Positions 46,987 through 55,502 are shown, counted from the first letter of the stretch. The stretch: DNA of 64,000 nt from Litchfieldia sinesaloumensis (GCF_900156865.1 NZ_LT732529.1:1805422-1869421); one strand, 5' to 3'. Notes: generated from the letters alone by a model not told the origin. A program made the numbers and translations.

Positions 46987-47879
46987 TTAAGTGGCCTTCC
47001 CTTCTTGTTAACATCCCTCTCCGTTGGCATTCTTATCGCATTCTCTAATGTTGGTACATTTCCAAGTACCCCAATTGCTTTTTCAATATCCTTTTCTTGA
47101 GGTAAAACAAATATCCCCACACGCCCGTCATTTAAATCTCTTTTGGCCAAAGGAACGAGAGCTGGCGTACCTGAATCTCTGGTTACCCCTAAAGCTGTTG
47201 AAATATCATGTAGGATTGCTTGACGTTGTCCAAGATTGGCAATTGTGGCCCTAGCATTGAATGTTTTAGGTTTTAAAATAAATCCCATACCGTACTTTAA
47301 AATCTCTTCTTGTCTTGCAGGGAGACCAATATTCATTATATAAATATCGTCAACGTGTAGACCCGCATCCTTAAAATGAGGTTCAACATATTCAATATCA
47401 ACAATATCCTTAAGTTTACCTCCAGCCATTAATTTTTTACAGATTAGTAAACATACAATACCTACAACAATTCCTACCCACATATTGAAAGCAAGATAAG
47501 CAAAGGTAGAAAAAAAAGAAGTAAAAATCACCAAATAGTTACGACTTTCAAAGGCAACCGCGATTCCTTCAATATAGGTCTTTCCTCTTGGCACCAATTC
47601 AAAAGAATCAAGTTCTGTAAGGGTATTTCGTTCCATATTTCTCACATCACGAAATTGTGAAGCGGCAATCGTTAAGAAGGTAATCGCAGTGAAATCCTCC
47701 TCCATAATTGAAGGTACCGCTACAGTCCCCAACCCTGCTGCAATAAAGCCTAATGCAACATGAATGATTTTGCCATGTAAATATGTAGGATATTGCCGAT
47801 AATCTGTACGCAACATGTACAGACGTATACCAACTCCGAAAATGACCCCAAACAATATTGGGTATGTATATTCATTCAT
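46983..47879 (-). CDS. yphB: YIEGIA-family membrane protein YphB
   Basis: This 298-residue protein has about four membrane segments in the first 170 residues (ILFGVIFGVGIRLYM, IIHVALGFIAAGLGTVAVP, WVGIVVGIVCLLICKKL) and a C-terminal soluble domain (GLHVDDIYIMNIGLPARQ... IGVLGNVPTLENAI). The family signature YIEGIA is present in PRGKTYIEGIAVAFESRNY. The family is confined to spore-formers; a spore-envelope role is suggested for the B. subtilis gene. It lies between yphA and its small partner with overlapping or adjoining ends. Confidence 0.9.
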   Translation of the reverse strand: MNEYTYPILFGVIFGVGIRLYMLRTDYRQYPTYLHGKIIHVALGFIAAGLGTVAVPSIMEEDFTAITFLTIAASQFRDVRNMERNTLTELDSFELVPRGKTYIEGIAVAFESRNYLVIFTSFFSTFAYLAFNMWVGIVVGIVCLLICKKLMAGGKLKDIVDIEYVEPHFKDAGLHVDDIYIMNIGLPARQEEILKYGMGFILKPKTFNARATIANLGQRQAILHDISTALGVTRDSGTPALVPLAKRDLNDGRVGIFVLPQEKDIEKAIGVLGNVPTLENAIRMPTERDVNKKGRPLK

Positions 47880-48479
47880 TTAGCCGTGTTTCTCCTTCGT
47901 GTTTTTTTGGACGATTACATCAACATGACGTAAGAGTATTTCAAGTGTTGACCACACAAAAATAAAGCTGAAACTAACTGCTATTACATCTAAAAAGACA
48001 AATGAACCAATTTCATATGAAAAATTGACTTTATTAATAACGACTCCATAGAGAACATCACCTTGAACGGTACCAAGTAATAGCCCTGCCAATCGTTGGC
48101 GGAAGTCCTTTAATAACATTAAAGTAACGTATATTAAGGCAGCTCCTAGCATTAAATTCCGATTAAAAACTAGCCAGACCGGATCGTATAATTCAAACAT
48201 TAAGAAACTACAGTATGCTAATGAGATTGTGAGGATACAAATCAATAGAAAAAGTACCGTCTTCTTTGGAAGTTTCGAAATTTCTCTCAGGCAATAAAAG
48301 AGAATTGGAAAAATACTGCAATTTAATTTAAACTGACCGATTACAACATAATATGGTGACAATATGATGATTACTAAAAACAAAACAGAAAGGATAAACC
48401 TCTCTCTACTTTTTTTCATTAAAAAAGTGCTACATACCCAGGCCATCCAACAAATCCAATAAAAAAGGGCACCGTCCAC
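47880..48479 (-). CDS. yphA: YphA membrane protein
   Basis: This is a 199-residue integral membrane protein with about six hydrophobic helices (ALFYWICWMAWVCSTFLM, FILSVLFLVIIILSPYYVVIG split across two). It starts at GTG 48479 (DGALFYWICW), seven bases after GGAGG; upstream in-frame ATG codons lack spacing. The stop codon is directly followed by the yphB start. It belongs to the YphA family of Bacillus. The function is unknown; the gene order yphA-yphB-small protein-der suggests a sporulation membrane complex. Confidence 0.85.
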   Translation of the reverse strand: MDGALFYWICWMAWVCSTFLMKKSRERFILSVLFLVIIILSPYYVVIGQFKLNCSIFPILFYCLREISKLPKKTVLFLLICILTISLAYCSFLMFELYDPVWLVFNRNLMLGAALIYVTLMLLKDFRQRLAGLLLGTVQGDVLYGVVINKVNFSYEIGSFVFLDVIAVSFSFIFVWSTLEILLRHVDVIVQKNTKEKHG

Positions 48480-48652
48480 CTCTCCACCTCCCATTATTCC
48501 CATTATGTCTCGAATTGATGAATTTTAACCCAGTTGAATACCAATTTTCCTTTTAAGAAACAATAAAGAGAAACTTATTTTATAATAAATTTCCCTTACT
48601 TACAGTACCCAACTGATGGGAACTTATGTAGGGTTACAAGGAGGAGAGTTAA

Positions 48653-48796
48653 ATGGGTAAGGATCGACAAGAAGGTAAGCAAAGAAAAGAACGCTTAACA
48701 GAATCTGATCGAGATCAGTCTATTGATTACCCGGGTGCAACAAGATTAGACACACCCGACGAAGCAAGAGATATAAACCGAATGAATCCAAAGTAA
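48653..48796 (+). CDS. ypzI: YpzI-like small protein (47 aa)
   Basis: This is a short plus-strand gene behind the excellent ribosome binding site AAGGAGGAGAGTTAA. It encodes 47 highly charged residues, MGKDRQEGKQRKERLTESD and onward RDQSIDYPGATRL. The start MGKDRQE and the central SDRDQSI-Y-GAT pattern are those of YpzI in Bacillus. There is no hydrophobic segment, and it is rich in Asp, Arg and Lys. TGAATA near 48533 followed 18 bases later by AACAATAA is a possible forespore-type promoter, weak evidence of sporulation expression. It ends at a terminator shared with ypfD. Confidence 0.85.
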   Translation: MGKDRQEGKQRKERLTESDRDQSIDYPGATRLDTPDEARDINRMNPK

Positions 48797-48832
48797 AAAG
48801 CCCTCACCCTATTGGGTGAGAGCTTTACTTTT
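48797..48832. terminator. Bidirectional terminator between ypzI and ypfD
   Basis: AAAAGCCCTCACCC, TATT loop, GGGTGAGAGCTTTACTTTT: a stem of about 12 bp between convergent genes, with A and T tracts on both sides. Confidence 0.88.
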
Positions 48833-48845
48833 AAGCATCCATTTA

Positions 48846-49982
48846 TTATTTCAATTTATTTAGTTGGTCACCGATCATTTCTCCGAGTTGGAATCCAGTT
48901 GATTCCTCTTGTTGTTGGTATTGACTGTAGTCCTCTTCTACGTTTTCTTCAAGTTCCTTCATACTTAACGAAATGCGTTTGTCTGATTCGTTGACTTCAA
49001 GGACTTTCACGCTAACTTTTTGACCTTCTTTTAATACCTCATGTGGAGTAGCGATATGTTTGGATGAGATTTGAGAGATATGAACAAGTCCTTCTACACC
49101 TGGTAAAACCTCAACAAAAGCACCAAATGATACAAGTCTTCTTACCGTACCTTCAACTACATTTCCTACTGATAATTTGTCAGCGATATTCTCCCATGGT
49201 CCAGGTAATGTTTCTTTCACAGATAATGAAATTCTTTCATTATCACGGTCAACTGATAATACCTTCACCTTTAATACCTGACCTTCTTCAACAACATCTG
49301 AAGGTTTTGACACATGTTCATGAGAAAGTTGGGAAATGTGTACAAGGCCGTCGATACCACCGATATCAACAAAAGCACCAAAATCAGTTAATCGCTGAAC
49401 AGTACCTTCAAGCACAGAGCCTACTTGTAAAGAATCAAGTACGTGTTGCTTTTTATTTTTTTCCTCTTCTTCTACAACAGCTCGATGTGATAAGATCACT
49501 CTATTTTTCTCAGCATCGAGTTCAACCACTTTTACAGTTAATGCCTTGTCCTTATAATCAGAGAAATCTTCCACATAATAGTTTTCAACTAATGAAGCTG
49601 GAATAAAGCCTCTTACTCCTAAGTCAACAACTAGTCCACCTTTTACAACATCTTTTACAATTGCTTCAAACACTTCACCCGTGTTGAATTTTTGTTCAAG
49701 ATCGTCCCATGCTTTAGAAGCAAGTACAGCTTTTTTAGATAAAATTAAAGCCTCTTCTTCTACTTTTGTTACTGAAAGTTCTAGTTCTTCTCCTTCAGAA
49801 ACAACGTCACTTGCCTTTTCTACATGTAGACTTGACAGCTCACTGATTGGAATGATTCCATCTAGCTTACTGTTCTCAACTGAAACAAATACTTGCTTCT
49901 CTTCTACTTTTGTAACCTTACCAGTGATAACATCACCTACTTGTAATTCCTTGACCTCTACTTGATTCATATCCTCCGTCAT
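48846..49982 (-). CDS. ypfD: S1-domain RNA-binding protein (ribosomal protein S1 homologue)
   Basis: This 378-residue protein has four S1 motifs, at about 10-85, 95-165, 185-255 and 270-340. The last two are most regular: GSVLEGTVQRLTDFGAFVDIG and GNVVEGTVRRLVSFGAFVEV, with GIDGLVHISQLS and GVEGLVHISQIS. The first two are more divergent. It binds RNA; in Bacillus the protein is not essential and is shorter than E. coli S1. The start ATG 49982 follows GGAGGTAATTGGA. It lies between plsC and ypzI, with a repeat in the upstream gap. Confidence 0.94.
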   Translation of the reverse strand: MTEDMNQVEVKELQVGDVITGKVTKVEEKQVFVSVENSKLDGIIPISELSSLHVEKASDVVSEGEELELSVTKVEEEALILSKKAVLASKAWDDLEQKFNTGEVFEAIVKDVVKGGLVVDLGVRGFIPASLVENYYVEDFSDYKDKALTVKVVELDAEKNRVILSHRAVVEEEEKNKKQHVLDSLQVGSVLEGTVQRLTDFGAFVDIGGIDGLVHISQLSHEHVSKPSDVVEEGQVLKVKVLSVDRDNERISLSVKETLPGPWENIADKLSVGNVVEGTVRRLVSFGAFVEVLPGVEGLVHISQISSKHIATPHEVLKEGQKVSVKVLEVNESDKRISLSMKELEENVEEDYSQYQQQEESTGFQLGEMIGDQLNKLK

Positions 49983-50051
49983 TCCAATTACCTCCTTAAA
50001 TATCCAACACAAAAACTATTTATGTATATATAATTATATCAAATGCCCCTT

Positions 50052-50225
50052 GGCGTATGTGCGCCTGATTTTAGGCCCACAGGAAGTGGGTCACGAAGAG
50101 GTGCCACATGACGTCGCGTTTCTAGTCTTCGATCTTACTGCTCGAAAAGTTGCCCTTGAAAAATCATGGCATCCGCCGGAGGCTAACTTTATTCACTAGA
50201 GATTAATACACTAAAGAATAAAGTT
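50052..50225. repeat. Structured dispersed repeat, copy 2 (inverted relative to copy 1)
   Basis: Read on the minus strand from 50225: a stem AACTTTATTC/GAATAAAGTT (10-bp arms), then GCCTCCGGCGGATGCC (50183-50168, identical to copy 1), ATGATTTTTCAAGG, CTTTTCGAGCAG, a hairpin-rich middle with GACCCACTTCCTGTGGGCC, and the end GGCGCACATACGCC. It fills most of the ypfD-plsC gap. It is longer than copy 1 (15646-15780), which lacks the middle hairpins. No coding frame is present. Confidence 0.8.
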
Positions 50226-50287
50226 AAAAATATTCTTTTAATTAACTTCTAATAAATAGAGTTATTTGTCAAGTATAAACTCTTAAT

Positions 50288-50869
50288 CTATTTATATTTT
50301 TCCAATAACTCTCCAATTGCATCCATAATTTTTTCTGTTACTACATCAGCTGAGGTCTTTTCTGTTCTGTACGCTTCCATATTAATGGGTTCACCATAAA
50401 CTACTCTTAATTTACCAAATAATCTATATGGACCAATAATCGCACATGGGACAACAACACAATCCGTCCGTAACGCAAAGAAGCCAACTCCTGATAATCC
50501 TTTTCCAAGCTTGCCATCTCTGCTTCGAGTACCTTCAGGAAAAATACCTAACACATTTCCCTCTTTTAAGACCTTTATAGCCGTTCTTAAGGCCTCACGG
50601 TCACTCATTCCTCGCTTTACCGGAAATGCATTTATTCTCGGCAATAAAGGTCCCAATAATGGTACCTTGAACAATTCCTCTTTTGCCATAAAGTGAATGG
50701 GCCTCGGTGACGTAACTCCTACTACAGGAGGGTCTAAATTATCGATGTGGTTTGAACATATCAAGACCCCACCCTGATTTGGAATATTCTCTTTTCCAAT
50801 GATTTCGATACGGTATAGAGGTTTGATAATGGCTCCAACCAAACCTCTTGCAAAGGAATAAAGGTTCAT
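50288..50869 (-). CDS. plsC: 1-acyl-sn-glycerol-3-phosphate acyltransferase
   Basis: The product adds the second acyl chain to lysophosphatidate at the membrane. It is 193 residues. The acyltransferase motifs are NHIDNLDPP (H-x4-D; Asn-Ile in place of the commoner NHxSxxD) and FPEGTRSRDGKL, with FPVKRG between. An N-terminal amphipathic/hydrophobic segment anchors it. ATG 50869 was chosen; the ribosome binding site AAAGGA is about 10 bases away. It starts 6 bases past the cmk stop, so the two are co-transcribed. Confidence 0.93.
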   Translation of the reverse strand: MNLYSFARGLVGAIIKPLYRIEIIGKENIPNQGGVLICSNHIDNLDPPVVGVTSPRPIHFMAKEELFKVPLLGPLLPRINAFPVKRGMSDREALRTAIKVLKEGNVLGIFPEGTRSRDGKLGKGLSGVGFFALRTDCVVVPCAIIGPYRLFGKLRVVYGEPINMEAYRTEKTSADVVTEKIMDAIGELLEKYK

Positions 50870-50874
50870 TACGT

Positions 50875-51546
50875 TCAAATCCTTTCCTTCACAATATCCA
50901 TAATTCGTGCAACAACTTCTTCAATACTTAATGAAGTTGTATCTATTTCAATTGCATCCTCTGCCTTACGCAATGGAGCAACCTCTCTTTCAGAATCTAA
51001 TTTATCCCGAGCAGCAATTTCTGATTTTAATTGTTCTAAATCCGAATCATAGCCTTTTGAAAGATTCTCTTCATGACGACGGACAGCTCTCTCATCAACA
51101 GACGCAAGTAAGAATATTTTTACCTCTGCGTTTGGGAGTACATGGGTACCTATATCTCGTCCATCCATTACGACCCCACCATGTTTAGCCAAATCCTGCT
51201 GTCGCTTCACCATATTTTCGCGCACCTTACGATGTTTAGAAACAATTGATACTGAATTTGTTACATCATGCTCACGAATTTTTTCAGTAACATCTTTATC
51301 ATCAATAAAAACCAGTTGTCCATTTTCACTTGGTTGAAGTTCTATTTTTGCATGTTGAAGGGCCTCGAGAAGCTGATCTTCACTTTCCAGGTCTAATGAT
51401 TGTTGTAATGCTTTAAAGGTTAAAGCGCGATACATTGCACCTGTGTCAACATATATGTACGATAAATTGTTTGCGATAATCTTTGCAACCGTACTTTTTC
51501 CAGCAGCTGCCGGTCCGTCAATTGCAATTGAAATTTTTTTCTCCAT
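50875..51546 (-). CDS. cmk: (d)CMP kinase
   Basis: The product phosphorylates CMP and dCMP with ATP. It has 223 residues. The P-loop is [15 protein letters not shown] (8-22). [31 protein letters not shown] and the LID region [10 protein letters not shown] are typical. The ribosome binding site AGGAGG is unusually far (about 11 bases) from ATG 51546. It lies between ypfB and plsC; copy B of the ~100-bp repeat lies just upstream. Confidence 0.96.
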   Translation of the reverse strand: MEKKISIAIDGPAAAGKSTVAKIIANNLSYIYVDTGAMYRALTFKALQQSLDLESEDQLLEALQHAKIELQPSENGQLVFIDDKDVTEKIREHDVTNSVSIVSKHRKVRENMVKRQQDLAKHGGVVMDGRDIGTHVLPNAEVKIFLLASVDERAVRRHEENLSKGYDSDLEQLKSEIAARDKLDSEREVAPLRKAEDAIEIDTTSLSIEEVVARIMDIVKERI

Positions 51547-51574
51547 AAACTATGTATGCCTCCTGTTAGATAAA

Positions 51575-51672
51575 GAAAAGCACAAGGCATGCGGCTTTAT
51601 ACGACAAGACAAACGACCATTAATCGGTGTCTATCTTAGACCTAAGAGACGACTGTGCCTGGAGCTAGACAA
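51575..51672. repeat. Roughly 100-bp dispersed intergenic repeat, copy B
   Basis: It starts GAAAAGCACAAGGCATGCGG, then ACGACAAGAC, TCTTAGACCTAAGAG and ends TGTGCCTGGAGCTAGACAAG. GCACA near the start pairs with TGTGC near the end. It shares the first 14 bases exactly with copy C at 24863 and the overall block order with copy A at 46593. Confidence 0.72.
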
Positions 51673-51750
51673 GATAATTAGAAATACTTTAAATAGCATG
51701 TTCACCTAAACTATATTATATATATTCAACTGAACTGTATTCCTTCCTAC

Positions 51751-51777
51751 GAAAAAATGCAGGGAATCCCTGCATTT
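51751..51777 (-). terminator. Terminator after ypfB
   Basis: AAATGCAGGGA and TCCCTGCATTT form a perfect 11-bp stem with almost no loop beyond one base, then TTTCG on the minus strand. The actual fold probably opens the top two pairs. Confidence 0.8.
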
Positions 51778-51780
51778 ATT

Positions 51781-51963
51781 TTAATTGTTATTCAATAATG
51801 TTTCAATGGTTTTGGTCGAGTCTGATTTGTCGACACCTTCATATTCAATCATTCTGGTGATATAAGGAGTCAATGGACTGTATAAAATAACAGCCTGTGC
51901 CACAAGAAGAAATATAAATTGAATAATAGCAAGCTTGATTAAAATACGTTCGAAATTTCTCAT
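51781..51963 (-). CDS. ypfB: YpfB small membrane protein (DUF5359)
   Basis: This 60-residue protein starts MRNFERILIKLAIIQFIFLL, with one membrane helix (residues 8-28) and a short acidic extracytoplasmic tail (IEYEGVDKSDSTKTIETLL). It matches YpfB of B. subtilis in length and position, between ypfA and cmk. ATG 51963 is preferred; an in-frame TTG at 51975 is nearer an AGGA. The ribosome binding site is weak either way. The function is unknown. Confidence 0.8.
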   Translation of the reverse strand: MRNFERILIKLAIIQFIFLLVAQAVILYSPLTPYITRMIEYEGVDKSDSTKTIETLLNNN

Positions 51964-52040
51964 TTTGCATACCAATCCTAAAATAAGTTTTTATACTAGT
52001 ATGCGAAATGTTGTGTAAATTTATTCGATAAACAAAAAAC

Positions 52041-52712
52041 TTATGATTCGCTAAACGTTATCCCTTTTTTCTTCATAAGCAATTGTCTCTCAAAACAGAA
52101 TTTAATCAATTGTCGTCGCTCTTTTTCAGTTATATCTATGAATTTGATTGACGCTTTATTTTTTTCTCCATTTTTACCTTTAACAATTCGGATTACCTCA
52201 CATCTGAAGGTCACATATTGATAGTCTTCAGAAAGGGCGGGAAGAACGAAATGTGTATTTATTTCAGTTCCCGGTATTAATTGTTTTGAAAAAGGTAGAA
52301 TGATAGAAGCCCCACCAGCACTGATATCATGCGTAATTGATACAAACGGTAAAAATTCACCATTCAAGCTATGTATAGCTACATCTACTGGAGTTTCGAC
52401 ACGGACATATTGGCGCCGTTGTATTTTATACATGCGGTCTTCTCCAGGGAAAGAAAGTACAATCATTGGGATGTTCTGCTTTACCCTACCTAACACTACA
52501 GTATCAAAAAAATAAGCCGATGTACTGTCTCCTGATACAAAAGCCTTTAATTGCGCCCCATTTAATAAAAAGACGGTTTTTCCTGTTTTGTCATTTACCG
52601 GATAGTCTATATATATCTTATTGTCTATTCTTTCAACAACTCTGCAACGATATTTTTCATCATTAGAGTTAATTGTTGGTTCAAGATTTATCATATCCCC
52701 AATTTTCAACAC
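52041..52712 (-). CDS. ypfA: PilZ-domain c-di-GMP receptor (YpfA/MotI)
   Basis: This 223-residue protein has an N-terminal YcgR-like domain (about 1-95) and a C-terminal PilZ domain (about 96-215). The c-di-GMP-binding motifs are intact: RRQYVR (R-x3-R) and DISAGGAS (D-x-S-x-x-G). In B. subtilis this protein binds the flagellar stator when c-di-GMP is high and slows motility. The start is the TTG at 52712; a second start at ATG 52694 has GGGGAT too close. No cyclase or flagellar gene is in the window. Confidence 0.92.
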   Translation of the reverse strand: MLKIGDMINLEPTINSNDEKYRCRVVERIDNKIYIDYPVNDKTGKTVFLLNGAQLKAFVSGDSTSAYFFDTVVLGRVKQNIPMIVLSFPGEDRMYKIQRRQYVRVETPVDVAIHSLNGEFLPFVSITHDISAGGASIILPFSKQLIPGTEINTHFVLPALSEDYQYVTFRCEVIRIVKGKNGEKNKASIKFIDITEKERRQLIKFCFERQLLMKKKGITFSES

Positions 52713-52795
52713 GGATGTTCACTCTTTTCAAAAACAATCTGTATGCTCTTATTAAACCACGAACATAAAGGATTGTGCAAGAGACCCTGTTGTAT

Positions 52796-52824
52796 AAAAA
52801 AAGGAAAGCAAGACTGCTTTCCTT
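52796..52824 (-). terminator. Terminator after ypeB
   Basis: AAGGAAAGCA, 4-base loop, TGCTTTCCTT, then TTTTTATAC on the minus strand, right after the ypeB stop. It ends the sleB-ypeB operon. Confidence 0.9.
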
Positions 52825-52830
52825 AATGTA

Positions 52831-54186
52831 TTATGATTTATTTATACCGCTATATACTGGCTCTGCATTTTTAAGTTTTTCAACCTTTTCTTCCATCCCA
52901 TCTTCTGCGTTGATAAAGATACGGTATGTATCATTATCAATTGTACCTAAGAACTCATAACAAAGGACATCTTGATTGAGATCGTTCGTAATAATGGCTA
53001 GACGATTTTCCATGATTTGAAGGTTCGGATTTATTTTCCCCTTAGCTTCATCCATTGATATTTTCGGTTTGCTTTTCGGTACAATTTTACCTGCCATTAA
53101 AAAGTCTCTTGCTGAAAATCCAAGAATATTTCCATCATCAAGTGCTACCTTCATTTTAATGGAGTCTGAATATATTCTCACTCCATCAATTGAAGAAACG
53201 AAATTAAATATACCGACATTATCATATTGCGCACTTTCAAAGAGCTCCAGATTTTCAAATTTATTATCTTTTAAGAAAGTAAGAGCTCGATTGTAAGCAT
53301 CATTAAGACTGATTGCACTTTTTGCAACTTCTCGGTTTCTAATTACCCAAATAGGGATACCTCCCTTTTTGGTTATATCCATGTAAGTATTCACTTTGGA
53401 TTTAGGGTCATTTATTTCGATACTATAAAATCCATTTTGTGAACCTTCACCGTTTTCCGTAACTTTCATTTCAATATTCCCTTTTAATCCAAGAAACTTC
53501 TTTGCGACTTCCTTTGCTTTCTCCTCGTTGATTTCAGGTCCTTCTAGGTTTTGAAATTTTCCTCCATCTCTTTTAGTTGTTGTAAGAGTTACACCAAATT
53601 CAGCTTCAGAATAAGCCGAGACATTTTTTTCAACAGTTTTTAATCCGTCGATTATTGTATTATCTGCCTGCTTTTCCCCTGAAGCAAGTGCTAATTCAAC
53701 GTCCATCCAGCGCAGATTATTTTCCATTGCTAAATGTTGGACCGTCCGAAGCTCTTTTTGAATATCTTCTGCATTTTTGTAAAGTTGTTGAAGGGTTTTA
53801 TACTCTTCGTCAGATAGTGGTTCCTTTGATAAGTCTCGTACTGCCGTTCGATAACTAAAATCTCCGATATTACTCAGAAACTCTTCCGTTTTGTTAAAAG
53901 GCAAGAGTGCCAGAGGTAGCTGTCCAACATCTGATTGTGCTTCAGAAGTGATTCTCCACACATCTGCTAATGTTGGAGATAGTGAACTCCTTGAATTCAT
54001 CGCCAGTGTCGTACCGATTTTGTCGTGTAATAGATCAATATGATAGGTTAAATCATGAAACGCCCGTTGATAATTGTTTTCTGCCTGAATTAAAATAGCA
54101 TTTTTTTCTTGGTGCTCTTTATAGCCCCAATAACCTGTTCCGATTATTCCGATTGTAAGTACTCCAATTAATATTCCTCTTAGCAT
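52831..54186 (-). CDS. ypeB: Germination protein YpeB
   Basis: This partner of SleB is needed for its assembly in the dormant spore. It has 451 residues. An N-terminal membrane anchor (GILIGVLTIGIIGTGYWGY) precedes a helical region (about 30-210) and three PepSY-like domains at the C-terminal half (INEEKAKEVAKKFLG, ISLNDAYNRALTFLKD, ISMDEAKGKINPNL). ATG 54186 lies 19 bases after the sleB stop; the two form one operon as in other spore-formers. Confidence 0.96.
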   Translation of the reverse strand: MLRGILIGVLTIGIIGTGYWGYKEHQEKNAILIQAENNYQRAFHDLTYHIDLLHDKIGTTLAMNSRSSLSPTLADVWRITSEAQSDVGQLPLALLPFNKTEEFLSNIGDFSYRTAVRDLSKEPLSDEEYKTLQQLYKNAEDIQKELRTVQHLAMENNLRWMDVELALASGEKQADNTIIDGLKTVEKNVSAYSEAEFGVTLTTTKRDGGKFQNLEGPEINEEKAKEVAKKFLGLKGNIEMKVTENGEGSQNGFYSIEINDPKSKVNTYMDITKKGGIPIWVIRNREVAKSAISLNDAYNRALTFLKDNKFENLELFESAQYDNVGIFNFVSSIDGVRIYSDSIKMKVALDDGNILGFSARDFLMAGKIVPKSKPKISMDEAKGKINPNLQIMENRLAIITNDLNQDVLCYEFLGTIDNDTYRIFINAEDGMEEKVEKLKNAEPVYSGINKS

Positions 54187-54204
54187 TCTATCTCACCTTC
54201 CAAT

Positions 54205-55365
54205 CTATCTACAGAATATGTGACTGCCAATTTTCTTAATTTGCGGTCTACCCCAGATCCATTTACTTGTTGCGGTAGCTGGATTAAAGTAATAAACCGC
54301 CCCACCTGTTGGGTCCATTCCATTTATTGCATCAATTACTGCTTTTTTGGCTTGCTCATTTGGAGTCAACCATATTTGCCCATCAGCAACTGCTGTAAAT
54401 GCAAGTGGTTCAAAAATAATTCCTGACACTGTGTCTGGGAATGTTGGGCTATCTAGACGATTTAAGATTACAGCTGCAACTGCTACTTGTCCTATATATG
54501 GCTCCCCACGAGCTTCACCATAAACAGCATTGGCCATAAGTTGAATATCATTTTGAGAAAATCCACCTGGCATATTTACAGCTGTTGGTCCTTGTGATTG
54601 TGTTTCAGCCTGTTCCTCTTGTGGCTGTTGAGGTTGTTGTGCCTCATCTTGACCACCTTGTGGCTGTTGTGGTTGCTGCGTCCCACCTTGTGGTTGTTTT
54701 GGCTGCTGTGCTCCACCTTGTGGCTGCTTAGGTTGTTGTGCCCCGCCTTGTGGTTGCTTTGGCTGCTGTGCTCCACCTTGTGGTTGCTTTGGCTGCTGTG
54801 CTCCACCTTGTGGTTGCTTGGGTTGTTGTGTCTCACCTTGACCTTGTGGCTGCTTTGGCTGCTGTGCTTCACCTTGCGGTTGCTTTGGGTCTGGTGTGTA
54901 TTGCTTTTCTATCTCAATCCGTCTCGCCTCAGCAGTTGTTTTTGCTTTTTGAATAGTCTTTTCAGAAGGAGCAGATTGAATGCTCAATGGAACACCGCCG
55001 TAATGTGTAAATCGGTTTCCTTTGCGTAAATTATCATATACAAATTGCTTATTGTATTTGGTAAATCGGTTAATCATTTCTTTCGTTTTTTCTCCGACCA
55101 ACCCATCTACTTCTTCAAGTCCAAATGCTTTTTGGAAGTTTCGGACAGCCCAGTAAGTGCTCCATCCGTATACCCCATCAATTGTTCCATGGTAATACCC
55201 GTTATACTGAAGTCTTGATTGTAATTCGATTACATCGTCTCCTGTTGCACCACGTTGAATAACCTGTCCAGAAAATGCGTTAACATTATTATTAGTTCCG
55301 CCAATGAACACACTTACAAACATGATAATGATGATGGGGAACATCAAATACCTTTTAAAGCTCAT
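54205..55365 (-). CDS. sleB: Spore cortex-lytic enzyme SleB with expanded Pro/Gln linker
   Basis: This germination lytic transglycosylase degrades spore cortex. It has 386 residues. A signal peptide (YLMFPIIIIMFVSVFIGG) precedes a peptidoglycan-binding domain (about 38-100; GDDVIELQSRLQYNGYYHG, VDGLVGEKTKEMI), then a linker (about 160-258) of nine PKQPQGGAQQ-like units, then the Hydrolase_2 catalytic domain with MANAVYGEARGEPYIGQVAVA (catalytic Glu). Typical SleB is about 300 residues; the excess is the linker. ATG 55365 follows AGGGAGGTAAATGAT. TGAATA at 55437-55432 could be the -35 of a forespore sigma-G promoter, but no clear -10 is seen. Confidence 0.96.
   Translation of the reverse strand: MSFKRYLMFPIIIIMFVSVFIGGTNNNVNAFSGQVIQRGATGDDVIELQSRLQYNGYYHGTIDGVYGWSTYWAVRNFQKAFGLEEVDGLVGEKTKEMINRFTKYNKQFVYDNLRKGNRFTHYGGVPLSIQSAPSEKTIQKAKTTAEARRIEIEKQYTPDPKQPQGEAQQPKQPQGQGETQQPKQPQGGAQQPKQPQGGAQQPKQPQGGAQQPKQPQGGAQQPKQPQGGTQQPQQPQGGQDEAQQPQQPQEEQAETQSQGPTAVNMPGGFSQNDIQLMANAVYGEARGEPYIGQVAVAAVILNRLDSPTFPDTVSGIIFEPLAFTAVADGQIWLTPNEQAKKAVIDAINGMDPTGGAVYYFNPATATSKWIWGRPQIKKIGSHIFCR
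54592..54888 (-). repeat. 30-bp tandem repeat inside sleB
   Basis: Nine in-frame units encoding variants of PKQPQGGAQQ; six are 10 residues and three carry small insertions (QGQGET, GGQDEA, EEQAET). Units in the middle are nearly identical at DNA level (CACCTTGTGGTTGCTTTGGC on the plus strand), showing recent duplication. Confidence 0.93.
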
Positions 55366-55470
55366 ATCATTTACCTCCCTAACCATTTTCTATATATACT
55401 TACAATGTATTTTCTGTAGAAAATGGCATTTTATTCAGAAGGATTTCATTGTCGATGAGAATAAATATAA

Positions 55471-55502
55471 AAAAAACAAAAAACCTGCCCATAAGGACAG
55501 GT
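55471..55502 (-). terminator. Terminator after prsW
   Basis: Minus strand: ACCTGTCC, 4-base loop, GGGCAGGT then TTTTTTGTTTTTTTT. It separates prsW from sleB. Confidence 0.88.

Noticed and set aside
49064-49606. 180-codon plus-strand open frame opposite ypfD
   Set aside because: It is long only because the S1-domain codons leave the reverse frame open; composition (many Leu, His and Gln) and lack of a ribosome binding site argue against a gene.
54598-55029. 143-codon plus-strand frame rich in Leu and Trp
   Set aside because: It is the reverse reading of the sleB tandem repeat; the regular LLWLL pattern is a by-product of the repeat.
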